NCBI GenBank assembly: GCA_029339195.1
Contig: JAPTJF010000040.1
Location: 1-64,000 of the forward strand
Reading direction: 5' to 3'
Source of the DNA: Micractinium sp. NFX-FRZ
Lineage: Eukaryota; Chlorophyta; Trebouxiophyceae; Chlorellales; Chlorellaceae
Length of the DNA: 64,000 nucleotides
The notes beneath the pieces were generated by a model. The model was not told where the DNA came from. It saw only the letters and a list, made by a program, of their open reading frames with translations, and made no database searches. The position numbers and the translations under genes are program-made. This document shows positions 21,037 through 32,404 of this stretch, in pieces. How positions within the stretch are numbered: position 1 is the first letter of the stretch; every line of letters begins with the position of its first letter.

Positions 21037-23608
21037 TCAGCTGGCGTACCGCTCATTGAGCAGCACCTCGGAAAAGTCTTTGAGGAAGGTGGAGGAGCTC
21101 TGCACGCTGGTGCCGCCCAGCACGACGCGCATGCCCGCCGACCACCCCTCGCCCTTCTCCCCCGCACTGTTCAGCTCAGCCACCGCCCGGGCCTCCTCGT
21201 AGGTGGTGCCCCCAATCACAAACACCACCACCAGGCGCGGGGCCTGCAGCCAGGACAGGAAGGGTGGAGGGCATTGTTGGCAGGTGCAGCAGGCAGCTCC
21301 GAGGGCCACCATCCCACGCCTGCCTTTACTCACTGGGTTTGCAACCTCTAATCTTGCTGTGCCCAGCTTGTCAGCAGCACCGGCCGCAGTCCCAGCCCTG
21401 CCAGCAGCCACAGCCCGCTGCGGGACATTCCATCTCCCCCCTGGCCGCCCCAGCCCCAGCTACCAGCAGCAGCAGCAGCAGCAGCCCACCCACCCCGCCC
21501 CACCTTTGGCGCCTGCGGGCTGTGCCCGTTGCGCGCCACCCGCGGGTAGTCCATCTCCGGCAGCTTGGACTTTGCCAGCTTCTCCAGCAGGCCCACCAGG
21601 GGAGGGGTGTGCTGTGTGTACACATTCTCCACGCCCTGCATCAGGAGTGGAACACACAGGGGGCAAGGGCGTTGAGGGAGCCGGTAGTAAGGCAGGCAGG
21701 GCAAGCTCTGGCCTGATCCCTGGGGTAAGAGCAGGCATGGCATGTGTGTGGAGTTAGAGGGCCGGCAGAGAGCACGCAGAGGACCCCAGAGCGCCCACAC
21801 CACCCCTGCACTCCTGCCTGCCCAGCGCCGCACGCAGAATAGCCGGCAAGCCCCTGCCGGCTTGCTGCCGCAACACTCCCCCCCCCACACACACAGCCAG
21901 CCAGGCACCCGCCACACCTTGAGGTGGTGCTTTGCCAGGCTGGCAAAGCGTGAGCTCATAGTGCGGTCCGAAAAGATGTCGGCCACCCGCTTGTCCGCCG
22001 CGCACTGCTTGAGCACAAAGCGCAGCAGCGCGAGGCGGTGCTGCTCCACGCCCTGCTCCCCCAGCGTGCGCAGCAGCGACGCCACCTGCGCCTGGCCGTC
22101 GCGCTCGTACCGCAGCGCAAACAGCAGCGCCAGGCGCACGCGGTCCGCCTCGTCAACCGCCAGGTTCCCCACCAGGGCTGCCACGGCTTCGTAGTGTGCT
22201 GCAAGGCTGGGAGCCTGGCACGCCACATCCTGCTCCACCCCAGACAGCGCCATGAGCCCCCGCCGCTCCACAGCGTGGCTCAGCTCACTCATCAGCGTCA
22301 CGTGCTTGTACGTCACGCCCTGCAGGCAGGCGTGTCGGGTAGACGTGGGGCATGAGACCGGGCAGGCATACCGGCGGGGTGTGGGCATGAAATCAGGCAG
22401 GCAGGCGTGAGCTCACCTGCACCCAGGTAGCTGCGCGACAGGAGGGCAGCCTGCCACCAACTGCCAGGGTGCAAGCAGCAGGCAGTACGCCTGTAAGCCA
22501 CCGCTCCAGACTGGGGGCGGTCTCCGCTCCGCCAGTGCGACCCGTTCTGTCACCATCCCATCAATTGCTGGTGCCGGCCTGTTGGTCACCCCCGCACCTG
22601 CTGGTGGCTGTAGTCCGACAGGTTCTCAATGAAGGCCGCCATCTGGTCTATCGTCTGGAACTCGCGCGCCCTGCTGTGCTCGCTGCAGCCAAGACAGGCA
22701 GCAGCAGATGCAAGAGATGAGGTGGCAGGCGGGCGGACCGGCGGAAGCAGTGAAACAGCCGGCAGGGGCCCAGTACGCTCAGCCGCGGGCCAACTGGAGC
22801 AGCCGCAAGATGGCAGAGGTGCATGGTCGAACACACAGGTTCCACACACAGGTGAGCACACACGTTATGTCACGAACTCGGGCGTGCGCCTGCGGGACGT
22901 GCATACTTCAAACCCCAGGCCAGGCGCCCCACCTGCTGGCGGAGTCCACCAGGCCCTTCACCGCCATGCCCAGGTCGCCAAAGTTGGCGTACATGTTGGC
23001 CCGGAAGAAGGGGTCCTGTGGGAGGCGGGGGAAGCACACCAGTGGAGCCAATAGTTTGCATGCATTGCCAGCCAGACCCCTAGTTGGCGCACATGTTGGG
23101 CATGAAGTAGGGGGTCCTGTGAGAGGGGCAGGGTGCCTGGAGGGAAGCGGGCTCGTGCTTGGTGCTATCAAGAGCGGGCAAAGCGGCAGGGGTCCGTGCG
23201 ACAGCAGCGGCGCACAACGAAGCAGCGACTTCATGTGCCAATGCTGCCCTGCAGCATCTGAAGCCTGCACATCAGCTTGGGTGCCACCTGCGGCCCCTCC
23301 CAGACCCTGCCGGTGGCGCACCTGGTGTGCGCTGAGCACCGCCTCTGCAAACTCGGGCTTGATGCCTGGCACGTACCGCAGGTCCACTCGGTTCACGTTG
23401 AGGCCTATGAGCTCATGCACCATGGCCTGCAGGTGGATGGGCACGTGGGCAGGAGGCACGTGCAGAGCAGTGCTGGGAGAGGGGGCGCCTCCGACCAGGC
23501 AGTGGCAGGTGGCACCCAGCAAGCCAGGCCTTCCCACAGACCGCTGCCTGTGCCGTGCCGCTGCTGCTGCTAAATCTGCTTATTACGCCAGCCCCAAGGC
23601 GTCAGTAT

Positions 23609-23644
<36 letters not shown>

Positions 23645-25430
23645 CAACAGCACCCTACAGCAGCCCCTGCAGCAGCTGGATTTCGGCCCCACCTCCCCAC
23701 CCCACCTGGTACGTCCACTGCGACAGCAGCGGCGTCACCGGGTCATCCCGCCTGTCCAGCACCAGCAGCACCGGCGCCGCCTCCCCTGAGCGGCTCCCAA
23801 AGTCAAACAGCTCCCGCTCCTCGATGGCGGTCAGGTGGTGCAGCGACTGCGCAAACCGCTCGCAGATCTCCGAGCCGCGCTGGTACCTGCGCGCGAGTAG
23901 TGGATGATACATGGCAGGTGGGCGCGGCTGGCACGAACCCGTCACCGCACGCAGCAGGGGCAGGCAGCGGAGCAAGCACCCAAGTTTGTAGTGGCTAGGT
24001 GCAGGCTGCGCGTAACAAGCAGGCCTCAGCGGCAAACGCTCCTGCAGCACCACCGCGCTGCCACACTGTGGCCCTGAGCCGGCGCACCGTATGAGGAAGC
24101 GCTTGCGCAGCGACAGCATGAGGGAGGCCACCCCCTCTGTCATGCGCGCAATTGCGTCGCTGCTGTTCCCAAAGTCCCAGGCAAACGGCTGCATGGCCAG
24201 GTGCGGCCGCTGCAGCGGCACCAGGAAGTGGTGCGGCTCGAGTGCAACAAAATCCCCAAAGTACTCCTGCACCTGCAGGCAGGCAGGCGAGATTAGAAAG
24301 GGCGGGGCAGGAGCAGATGTTGGCTACCGGATGGCAGCAGGGAACGAAGCAGCAACAAGGTGGCAGCCGCAGCCGCAGCCGCAGCCGCAGCAGCAGCAGC
24401 AGCAGAGCGAAGCAGCAGCAGAGCGAAGCAGCAGCAGAGCGAAGCAGCAGAATCACAGCGGCAGCAGCAGCAGCAGCAGCAGCGCTAAGCAGCAGCAAAG
24501 TTACAGCAGCAGCACAGCAGCGGCAGCATCAATAGAGCTCGGCAGCAATCCAGCCGTGTGGCAGCAGGAACGCAGCAGTGTAGCAGCGCCACAGCAAGTC
24601 AGGAGGGGCTCGAAGCCAGCTGAAAACAAAGTGAACACAGCTGTGCACATCTCTGCACCCAGCCCTGCTACCTGCTGCACCATCTCCTTCACATCCATTT
24701 CAGCCAGATCCTGTAGCCGCATGTCCTCCACACGGTTGGTGAAGACTGCAGCAGCAGCAGCGGTGCAGCGGCAGCGTGCGGGAGACGGGTGGGTATTAAT
24801 GGTGCAGGGGCGGCAAGTGCACAGCGCCAGGCTGCTCTGCCCTGGCTGCAGCCAGGCAGAACCATCTCCCTGCTAGCATCAAGCTCCATGTTCGGGCTGC
24901 AAGATCAAACCCATCAAAGCCAGCACCTTTTACTGTAGCACGCCGGAAGGCTGCACGCACGCCACTCACACAGGTGGTACTCGCCAAACCGTGGATCGCG
25001 CAGCTCGCGGCGGATGCGCGCAATGTTCTCGCGTGTGGGTCGCAGGAAGCAGACGGCCTGCAGAGGAGCAGAAGAGGTAAGCAGAAGACGCCTCGTTTGG
25101 GGGGCCCATTGCCGCCCGCCAGGCTGGCGCCGCCACCGCCTGCCGCTGCCGGCCCCCCTGCCGCCTGCGGGCTCCCGAAGCCCCCCCTGCGCCCCGCACC
25201 TTCAGATGGAACAGCTGATCACCCTTGTCCGCCTCCAGGCGCTCCACCAGGTACACCTCCTGCTCAAGAATCTCGCTCTGGCTGAAGACGGTGGACACCA
25301 CGCGCGTGGTCTCCGCATCCAGCAGCAGCACCTTCATCCCGGGCACCTCCCGCAGCATCCTGTCCACATAAGAGCGCAGCACCGCGACTAAGTCGGCGCC
25401 CTGCGCGGCAGCCCCCCCAGCGCCGCTCAT
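21037..25430 (-). CDS. VPS45: VPS45, Sec1/Munc18 family SNARE regulator
   Basis: Eleven exons in order: 25430-25200, 25057-24970, 24745-24672, 24272-24088, 23886-23706, 23426-23322, 23015-22933, 22682-22598, 22319-21918, 21635-21504 and 21243-21037. All junctions are phase-consistent, giving about 590 residues. It aligns with VPS45 throughout: GMKVLLLDAETT and SQSEILEQEVYL, CFLRPTRENI, VQEYFGDFVALEPH, LLVLDRRDDPVTPL then SQWTYQAMVHELIG, NRVDLRYVPG, GVENVYTQHTPPL, and VFVIGGTTYEEA then MRVVLGGT near the end. VPS45 binds the syntaxin Tlg2/SYP4 and Rabenosyn-type partners and drives fusion at the trans-Golgi network and endosomes. It is soluble, with no signal peptide or membrane span. Intron 6 carries a decayed copy of the start of exon 7. 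Confidence 0.95.
23081..23121 (-). repeat. Decayed copy of the start of VPS45 exon 7
   Basis: Repeats 22982-23022, the first ~34 coding bases of exon 7 plus its acceptor, with about nine changes. It lies 100 bp upstream in the sense of transcription, within intron 6. Confidence 0.75.
23611..23652. repeat. GCA/CAG microsatellite
   Basis: Ten or more GCA units followed by interrupted CAACAG, in VPS45 intron 5. A second, longer CAG-rich tract runs 24370-24540 in intron 3. Confidence 0.9.
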
Positions 25431-25768
25431 GGCGGGCGGGGTGAGCGATCAGAGGCGCCTGGTAGGGCAGGAAGGCGCTGCCGAGACGGTCAACCGAGAC
25501 GGTGTGCAAACTGCTGCAGCTGCGTGTTCCGACTGGGGGACTGCAGGGGCAGCCGGGTACCAATGATGGCAGGGGCTGGGAATGCGGCAAATGCGGAGTC
25601 CTTGCTGTGCTGGCTCCACGTCCTCGCGCACCCACAAGCCAGCAACGGGGAGCGCTCCCCCACCTTTCTGATCACGTTGTCAGACCCTTTGTCCCGCTCC
25701 CCCGAGCGAGTGACCCCTGCTTCTTGAACGCGCCTTCCCTCCCCGAGGCAGCAGCAGCAGCAGCAGCC
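25431..25768. promoter_or_regulatory. Divergent promoter, VPS45 and CDPK
   Basis: 338 bp separate the ATG codons of two head-to-head genes. A GCA repeat immediately precedes the CDPK start. No individual element is assigned. Confidence 0.45.
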
Positions 25769-28700
25769 ATGCCCGCGGCATGTAGCCTGTGGCAGCAGGC
25801 AACATTTGCTGCGGCGTGGCCAGGGGGCAGACAGGGGGCCTGCCGGCGGCAGCGGCGCGCTATCGGCGCCCAGCGGGTGGTGCGGCGAGCGACGCCACCG
25901 CCCACAGCAGCAGCAGCGCAGCCCCCGCCCCCGCCTCCAGCGCAAGCGCAGCCCCAGCAGCAGCCACAGCAGCCAGCAACCGCCGCCGCATCGACGCCGC
26001 ATCAGCTGGGGCAGGCGCCGCCGGGGCGCACCTCGCACACACAGAACCTCTACTCCTCGCCCGCCAACCCCATCCGGACTTTTGGCTTTGCTTCCGGGTT
26101 TAAGGACAAGTACAAGCTGGCAGAGCAGCTGGGCAGCGGGACCTTTGGCATCGTCCACGTGGCGGTCAACCGGGAGACCGGGGAGAGGTGGGTGCTGCCG
26201 GCGCACCTGGGTGCTGCTGCCGGTGTGTGTGTGTGGCTGTGTGTGCGGGAGCAGTGGGGATGCAGTACTGCTGGGGAGCCAGGCAGATGCGTTGCCATGC
26301 GTGTGGGCAGCAGGAGAGGTGGCCAGGGGACCGCTGCCGGCACAGCGGGGCATCCTGCGTGGCTGGGCCCCCAGCTGTGGCGTGCACCCCCCTGTAATCA
26401 CGCCTCATTCTGCAAGCACATATTCCCTTGCGAATGCAGGTTTGCGGTGAAGAGCATGCCCAAACGGTTTTCCAACGGCGGCCAGCTGGAGTCGTACTAT
26501 GTGCGGCGCGTGCGGAACGAGGTGGACATCTGCAACCACCTGGGCAGGTGAGGTTGTAGCACTTGAAAATGGTGCAGTGTTATTGTTGTTTGCGAGGTGG
26601 CGCTGCTGTACCCTCCTGGGCGAGGCTTAGTGCACTATAACGTGGCTATCTGCAACCATTGGGCGGTCAGGCTTCCTGAAAGCTGGAAACGGATGGGCAG
26701 AGCGCAGTGCAGACCACCGCCAGCTGTCTGTTCAACTGCTTTCATCTTCCACGCCTGTCTTGCGAGCTATGACCAGGCATCTTGCTCACCTCCGCCTGCC
26801 AGCTCCCCTTCCTGCCTCCTTCTCCCCTTGCAGGTCCCTCAACGTGTGCTACCTGTATGAGGTGTTTGAAGATGATAAGTGTGTGGACCTGGTGATGGAG
26901 CTGTGCAGCGGGGGGCAGCTGTGGGACAAGTGAGTTTGGGACCCAGTGAGTTGCAGCGTGGGAGCAGCTGTGGGACAAGTGAGTGGCAGGTTCAGGGAGG
27001 GGGCAGGCGTGGGACACTCGAGTTGCACTGGGGACTGGCTAACATGGAGGCCAGAGGGGGTACCAAAGGATGGTGGTATTGTGCAGCGGCGGGCGCCCGC
27101 TTGGGAATTCGACGCAGGGCATGGCGTGGGTTGTGTGGGGGGGGGGCCTAGGAGGCAGCGCACGGCGACAGAGGGTGGCAGCGACAGGGTGCCTCCACCG
27201 CAGCGCACCTGTCCCTCGCTGGCCGGACTCTTCATGCCTGTATCCGTCCGTCTCCCCTCCTGTCCCACATGCGCTGGTGTCTGTCAGCACAGCACGTTGT
27301 TGGCGCGGTCCGTTCATGCCCGCTGCACTCCCCTTCCTTTCCTGGTCTTTCAGGATCAAGCTGGGGTCCTACAGCGAGGCGGATGCGCGGCGACTGGTGC
27401 GGGAGATGGTGCGGGCGGTGGCGCAGTGCCACGGCATGAACGTGATGCTGCGGGACATCAAGCCCGAAAACGTGAGTGCGGCGCCACCCCTGCAGGGATG
27501 CTGGCGAAGGGCTGCCGAAGTGGGGGCGGGCAGGGCCGTGCGATGCCACGGCACCATTGGCAGCTGCAGGGCAGCAAGCCTGAACAAGCTTGTGTTTGTG
27601 GAGCGTAGTGACAGCCCGCACACACACACACACTCCTCAGCCTCCGCCCCCTGCCTCCCCTCCCCTCTCCTTTGCTGCCGCTCACCAAGCGCTTAGGCTC
27701 GCGCCTCAAGCCCATCGATTCCGGAAACTCTCTCATTCACTTCCGCTTCCCCATCCCCCTGTCTTTCCTCTGCAGTTCATGTTCCTGGACAAGCACCCCG
27801 ACTCACCCCTGAAGGCCATCGACTTTGGCATATCCGTGTTCTGCCAGCCCGGGCAGTACGTGGACGTGCGCGCCGGCACGCCCATCTACATCGCGCCAGA
27901 GGTGAGGCTGGGGGACTGACGGAGGCCCATGGGATTGAGGACGGGAGGGCAGGGGCAGGGGGCATCCAGGGCAGTGCGGATTTGCACGCAGGCACACCCA
28001 TCTGCCTTGCACCAGAGACGAGTTGAGCATGCCGGGGGGAGGATTTGAACTCATATCGGGGTGAACGGGATCAGGGGAGCTGGCACGCTGCGTCTTTGCT
28101 GTATGCTGCATGGTTGTCCAACTGCACCCTGCCTGCCGACATCTGCTCCCCGCCCTTAGTGAGCCTTCTGCTCACCTTTTCCCCCCGCCTTCCGCCTATC
28201 CTTCTGCTCACCCTTTCCCCCCGCCTGCCGCCCGCCCTGCGCACGAACTACACCCTGCCTGCCGACACCTGCCTCCCGCCCTTAGTGAGCCTTATGTCCA
28301 CGCTCCTCCCCCGCCTGCCGCCCGCCTTGCAGGTGCTGCGCATGGACTACACCCTGTCTGCCGACATTTGGTCGCTGGGCATTGTGTCGTACCAGCTGCT
28401 GACGGGGCGGCTGCCGTTCAGCGGGGAGGAGGGGCAGGAGGTCAGCGACGAATACATGAAGAAGCAGGTGGGAGCTGTGGGGGGTGCCTCGCGAGAGGGT
28501 TGGGGGTGGGCAGGTGAAGCAGTGGAGGCAGGTGGATGCTCTGCGGCACGCAGAGAGATTGGGGGTGGGTGGTGGGGCGTGGGGTTGCCTGCGCACATAC
28601 AACCATGGGCTGAGCAGGTGGCGTGTCGCTCCCTGCTGCTCCAGTGCCTCTGCTGCTCCAGTGTCACTCCCACACCTTTCAGCAACTGCTCTTCTCCAAC

Positions 28701-31628
28701 CGGCACGTGTGTTCATTGATCTCCTGCCTGCAGGTGTTTGACAACAAGAGCGTGTTCCGTGCGGTGCTCTTCTCCGAGCTCGACTACACCTCGCCGCCCT
28801 GGGACGTGCTGTCAGGTGGGTGGTGCCGCTGCAGAGGAAGCCTGCCCCACGTGCCCGCCACCTCGGCAAAGTCGCAAGCGTGTGGCTGCATGCTGCCCTG
28901 CCTCGCTCTTCCCACACGCAAAGTGAGGCAAAGTGGGGACCACCCGTCCTCTGCCCTGTGCCCTGCAGAAGGGCGGCGCGACTTCTACCTAGGCCTGCCT
29001 GAACCGCCTTCAGCCTGGTTGCTTTGTCGCTCTCCCTCCTCCTTTTGCCCTGCAGACGCTGTGCGCACATTCATTCAGGCGTGCCTGCAGCCTGAGTAGC
29101 TGTCGCTCTTCTTCTTTCCTCCTCTGTGCCCTGCAGACGCGGCGCGCGACTTCATCCAGGCGTGCCTGCAGCGCGAGGAGAAGAAGCGGCCCACGGCGGA
29201 GCAGCTGCTGGAGCACCCCTGGCTGCAGGTACATGCAGGCAGCCTGTACAGCAGCCAGCCTGTGCCTGGCCCCGTGCTGCCTGGGTTGCTTGCTTGGGCT
29301 CGCAGTCTGTGTCCACTGCATCAGACATTGCACCACAAGCCGCTCAGTCGGTGGGGAGTAGAGAGATGGGCCCTCGCTGGTCTCCAACTGGTGCCCCCTG
29401 GGGCGGTGCCAACAGCAGAGTGTAGAGGAGGCTCCAACCAAGGTGTGCCCCTGGCTGCAGGATGACTTGGCGGTCAGCGATGTGCCCTTCAGTGACACCA
29501 TTGTGCAGCGGCTGCAGCGCTTTGGTCTGTACGGAAGGTGCGAGGGGTAGGGGGCGGGCACACAGGCAGCAGAGGTGGAGGGGTAGGGTTGGGGGCAGGA
29601 GGCCGCAAGGGGAGTCGGTGAACTCAAGTCAAGCTGCTTTAATTGTCCCACCTGCTCCAGCCTTCCCCCCACTCCAGTCCTTTGCCAGGTGGCACCCCAG
29701 GCGCTGGTGAGCATCGTGCCAGCTGTACCAGCAGCAAGCGCACTTGAGGCCCACCCTCACACCTTCATCTTCCCCTGTCTTCCCTCACAAGCAGGTTCCG
29801 CCAGGTGGCGCTGAAAGCGCTGGTACGCAATGTAGCAGACAGCAACGAGCAGTTCAGTGACATGCGCGCCGCGTTCCAGGCTCTGGATGTGAACAGTGAC
29901 GGGCGGGTCACGTATGCAGAGGTGCACCTGGTGGAGGGGAGCGGGCACACGCCACCTGTCAGCCTGCCTGCCTGCCTCGGGACGAGCGTCAGGGGTTTGT
30001 GACCTGTTTTTACCTGCGTGTCGGCGGCTGGGCGCGAACATCAACATGCTGCCCCAGAATTCCCGCTGCTCCACATTACGCCGCCAGCCTGTCTCCCAGG
30101 CCCCATTTCTTGCGGCTCCCTCACCCCTCACCAGCTTCGCCTTGCCCTGCACCCCCTGCCCGCCTTGCAGCTCAAGGAAGCCCTGCAGAGCGGCAAGTTC
30201 GACTTGTCAAAGCAGGAGGTGGAGCAGCTGCTGGAGCAGGTAGGATCAAACCCAGAATGTGGACGGTTCAGCTCTGGGTGAAGAGCGCAGACCCTCTGTG
30301 TGTGTGCGGTATGTGGCAACATGTGCCTGGCCCCACATGCCAGACAGGCAGTGCGTCCTACCAACTTGCCTGTTGCACTTTGGTGGCAGCGGCAGGGTGT
30401 GCAGGGATGCCAGTGTCTGCCTGCACCACACCTGCACTGCCACTTTATCCACCATCTTACCTCCCTTGCTTGGCTGCCACCCACCCTGGCTCCGTCCTGC
30501 CCTGTCTCTCACTCTGCAGGTGGACCAGAGCCACAGCGGGCAGATAGACTTTGATGAGTGGGCGGCAGCCATGGCGGACTGGCGCTCGGTAAGCATCACA
30601 TGACAGTCGGCTGCACTGCCTGCCGATGCGCCTCTCACCGCCTGGGCATGTGGCCAGTACTTGGCCAGAGGGCAGTGAAGCTCTTGCCCTACCAAGGACA
30701 GCCATGTCAATTGGCAGTGCCTGGTGACATTACTCCTTAAACGTTGACCCTTTTGGTTGCTTCACGTGCGTCTGTGTGTGTGTGGCTGCTTGCAGTTCAA
30801 GGACAGCCGCGACTGGGAGGGTCTGGTGCGCATTCCGGCGGAAGATCCCATTCCTGTATTGCCAACACCCTCCCCCCTCCCCTCCCCCCCCGCCCCCCGC
30901 TTGCAGTTCAAGGACAGCCGCGACTGGGAGGGCCTCGTGACGCGCGCGTTCCGCAGCATGGACCCCGACGGTGACGGCGTCATCACGGCAGAGGAGCTGG
31001 AGGTGCTGCTGTGCGGGGAAGATGGCTGCGAGGTGGGTTTCGGTGGTGGTGGAGGAGAATGGTTGGTCAAGACGGCGATGGTGTGATTTACGGCAGACGA
31101 GGTGACAGTGCTGCTGTGCAAGGAGGACAAGCCCCCGCGGTTTTGCCCGCTGCCAGGTGTGCCCTGCCTATGAAGCCCCTCCTTGCCCTGCCCGACTTGC
31201 CCTGCTCCGCCCACATGTCGGTGTCCAACTGCGAAGCGGGCGCCGGTGCACACCACGACCCTGCCTTATCTGCCCCTTGCCCTGACCTGCGCGTCCCGCC
31301 CCCTCCCCATCCTCCACATGTGCCAAGCAGTGTGGATGCTGCTCTAGCTGGCAAGACGCGTGCTAACTACGATTCTGCACTTTCCCCTGACCTGCGCGCC
31401 CGCCCCCTCCCTGATCTTCCGCAGGTGCCGGACATGGTGGATGCGGCGCTGCGTGAGGCGGACGCCAACCACGACGGCAAGCTCGACCTGCAAGACTTTA
31501 AGAGCTTCTTGGAGTCCAAAACTGATGACAGCCTGTCACTGTTTGACTCCCGCGTGTCGCGTGACGGCAGCGGGTCGGACGGCAGCGGCAGCGACAGCGA
31601 CGGCAAGGACAAGCGGCGCAAGCAGTAG
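25769..31628 (+). CDS. Calcium-dependent protein kinase (CDPK) with four EF-hands
   Basis: Exons: 25769-26187, 26440-26547, 26834-26929, 27354-27471, 27776-27901, 28333-28467, 28734-28815, 29137-29228, 29461-29537, 29795-29921, 30171-30239, 30520-30588, 30907-31032 and 31425-31628, total 615 residues. The ~105-residue N-terminus is basic, then Gln/Pro-rich; it lacks the usual MGxxC myristoylation site and could be an organelle presequence. Kinase motifs: GSGTFG, FAVKSM (ATP lysine), DIKPEN, DFGIS, APE and DIWSLGIVSYQLLTG. The HRD triad reads LRD, keeping the catalytic Asp but losing His. After the autoinhibitory region come EF-hands DVNSDGRVTYAE, DQSHSGQIDFDE, DPDGDGVITAEE and DANHDGKLDLQD, each with Asp and Glu/Asp at the key ligand positions. 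The tail is Ser/Asp-rich and ends KDKRRKQ. Most introns contain decayed copies of flanking exon ends. Confidence 0.93.
26950..26986 (+). repeat. Copy of CDPK exon 3 end with donor
   Basis: 21 bases are identical to 26915-26935 (exon end GGGACAA plus donor GTGAGT); the flanking bases are similar. Located about 50 bp into the next intron. Confidence 0.8.
27525..27597 (+). repeat. Decayed copy of CDPK exon 4 end
   Basis: Resembles 27406-27475 along its full length (GGGCGG...GCCACGGCA...CAAGCC...GAA), with indels that break the frame. Confidence 0.65.
27960..28018 (+). repeat. Decayed copy of CDPK exon 5 end
   Basis: Resembles 27846-27905, including GGCACACCCATCT and the CCAGAG at the exon border. 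It lies in the following intron. Confidence 0.65.
28121..28290 (+). repeat. Two decayed copies of the start of CDPK exon 6
   Basis: The units near 28121 and 28244 each contain ACCCTGCCTGCCGACA, matching the TACACCCTGTCTGCCGACAT of the true exon at 28333. Both are followed by a shared GCCCTTAGTGAGCCTT. Confidence 0.75.
28960..29228 (+). repeat. Triplicated CDPK exon 8: two decayed copies and the functional exon
   Basis: Copies at about 28960-29005 and 29041-29098 precede the functional exon at 29137, each after a CCCTGCAG acceptor. Copy 2 reads DAVRTFIQACLQPE then stop, beside the functional DAARDFIQACLQRE. Copy 1 is more degraded and has a stop. Confidence 0.85.
30793..30940 (+). repeat. Duplicated acceptor and start of CDPK exon 13
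   Basis: TTGCAG plus 26 bases at 30790-30821 are identical to 30901-30932. Using the upstream acceptor (30796) would keep the frame open and add 37 residues, so it could be a real alternative 3' splice site. Confidence 0.85.
31065..31370 (+). repeat. Decayed copies of CDPK EF-hand 3 and EF-hand 4 coding ends
   Basis: 31068-31135 resembles the EF-hand 3 part of exon 13 (GACGGCGATGGTGTGAT...GTGCTGCTGTGC). 31318-31370 resembles the start of exon 14 (GTGGATGCTGCTC...). Both carry frame breaks and lie in the last intron. Confidence 0.65.
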
Positions 31629-32109
31629 GCACGTTATGCGATGCCTTGTGCGGGCTCGAGCGCGGCACAGCGCAGCACAGCGCAGCGCAGCAGCGCACAC
31701 CCTTCTATCCGAGATACACCCATTCAGCCGGTTTGCAAGCAGCGCACGGCTTGCAGCGGCGTGGCCCAAGCTGGGCCCGTAACACGGAATTCAACAGCAG
31801 CAGAGAAGAGCATGAAAACAAAATCGGAATGCAAGCTTTTGACAGAGAAATGAACTACCAACAACGCTTCCCCGCTGGAGTTACACTCCGGAGTCACACT
31901 CCCAGAATGCATGATGCTTGTCAACTCCAACCACTTTTCGGTCAACTCCAACCACTTTTCTCCAGTGTTCGTCTGCCCATCCACCCAGCGTTTCCGCTGG
32001 CGGCAGCCCCTTTGCATGTATGTGTCAAACCAACTTGCCCACCCTGTCCACTTTTGCCCAGCGCCTATCAGCCTACTTCATATGCCTCCCTTCTGTTTGC
32101 GTGCCTCAG

Positions 32110-32114
32110 TGTAA
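32110..32114 (+). terminator. TGTAA poly(A) signal
   Basis: TGTAA about 480 nt after the CDPK stop codon on the same strand. Confidence 0.4.
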
Positions 32115-32158
32115 GTGCCAGTTGTTTCATAAGGTGTGTCCTTGGTTTGCCTAGTATT

Positions 32159-32404
32159 TTATTGTCGAGGAGGTGGGGCCATGCTGGGAAGCCGCGGCGT
32201 TGACGCCGCTTGCTGCTGCTGCTGCTGCTGCTCTGGCTGCTGGCCGCCCGCAGTTGCTGCCACCGCCACTGCGCCGCTGCCCGCCAGCAGGCCGCCCGCT
32301 TTGAGCGCTCCGCTGCCAGCTTTCAGGAAGGCAGACGCCTTGGAAAATACCACTACACCTCCGGCTAGACACGCCCTGCAGGAATGTGGGGCATGATCCG
32401 CCAA
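32159..32404 (-). CDS. Possible small protein, unrecognised
   Basis: An open frame of about 80 residues with no ATG at its 5' end, so a spliced upstream exon would be needed. A plausible acceptor (CTGCAG) precedes GCGTGTCTAGCC at 32364. The frame contains CRACLAGGVVVFSKASAF, a hydrophobic Gly/Ala-rich stretch, then a poly-Gln and Ala/Pro tail ending MAPPPRQ. The CxxC followed by a short hydrophobic segment slightly recalls small mitochondrial membrane proteins, but the similarity is too weak to name one. Confidence 0.25.
   Translation of the reverse strand: MADHAPHSCRACLAGGVVVFSKASAFLKAGSGALKAGGLLAGSGAVAVAATAGGQQPEQQQQQQQAASTPRLPSMAPPPRQ

Noticed and set aside
24370..24540. Dense CAG/GCA repeats considered as a CRISPR-like or satellite array
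   Set aside because: Irregular trinucleotide microsatellite in an intron, without spacers or constant repeat length.
28121..29098. Exon-like units in CDPK introns as mutually exclusive alternative exons
   Set aside because: The copies contain stops or frame breaks and lack matching donors, so decay is more likely than regulated use. The unit at 30793 is the exception and is kept as a finding.
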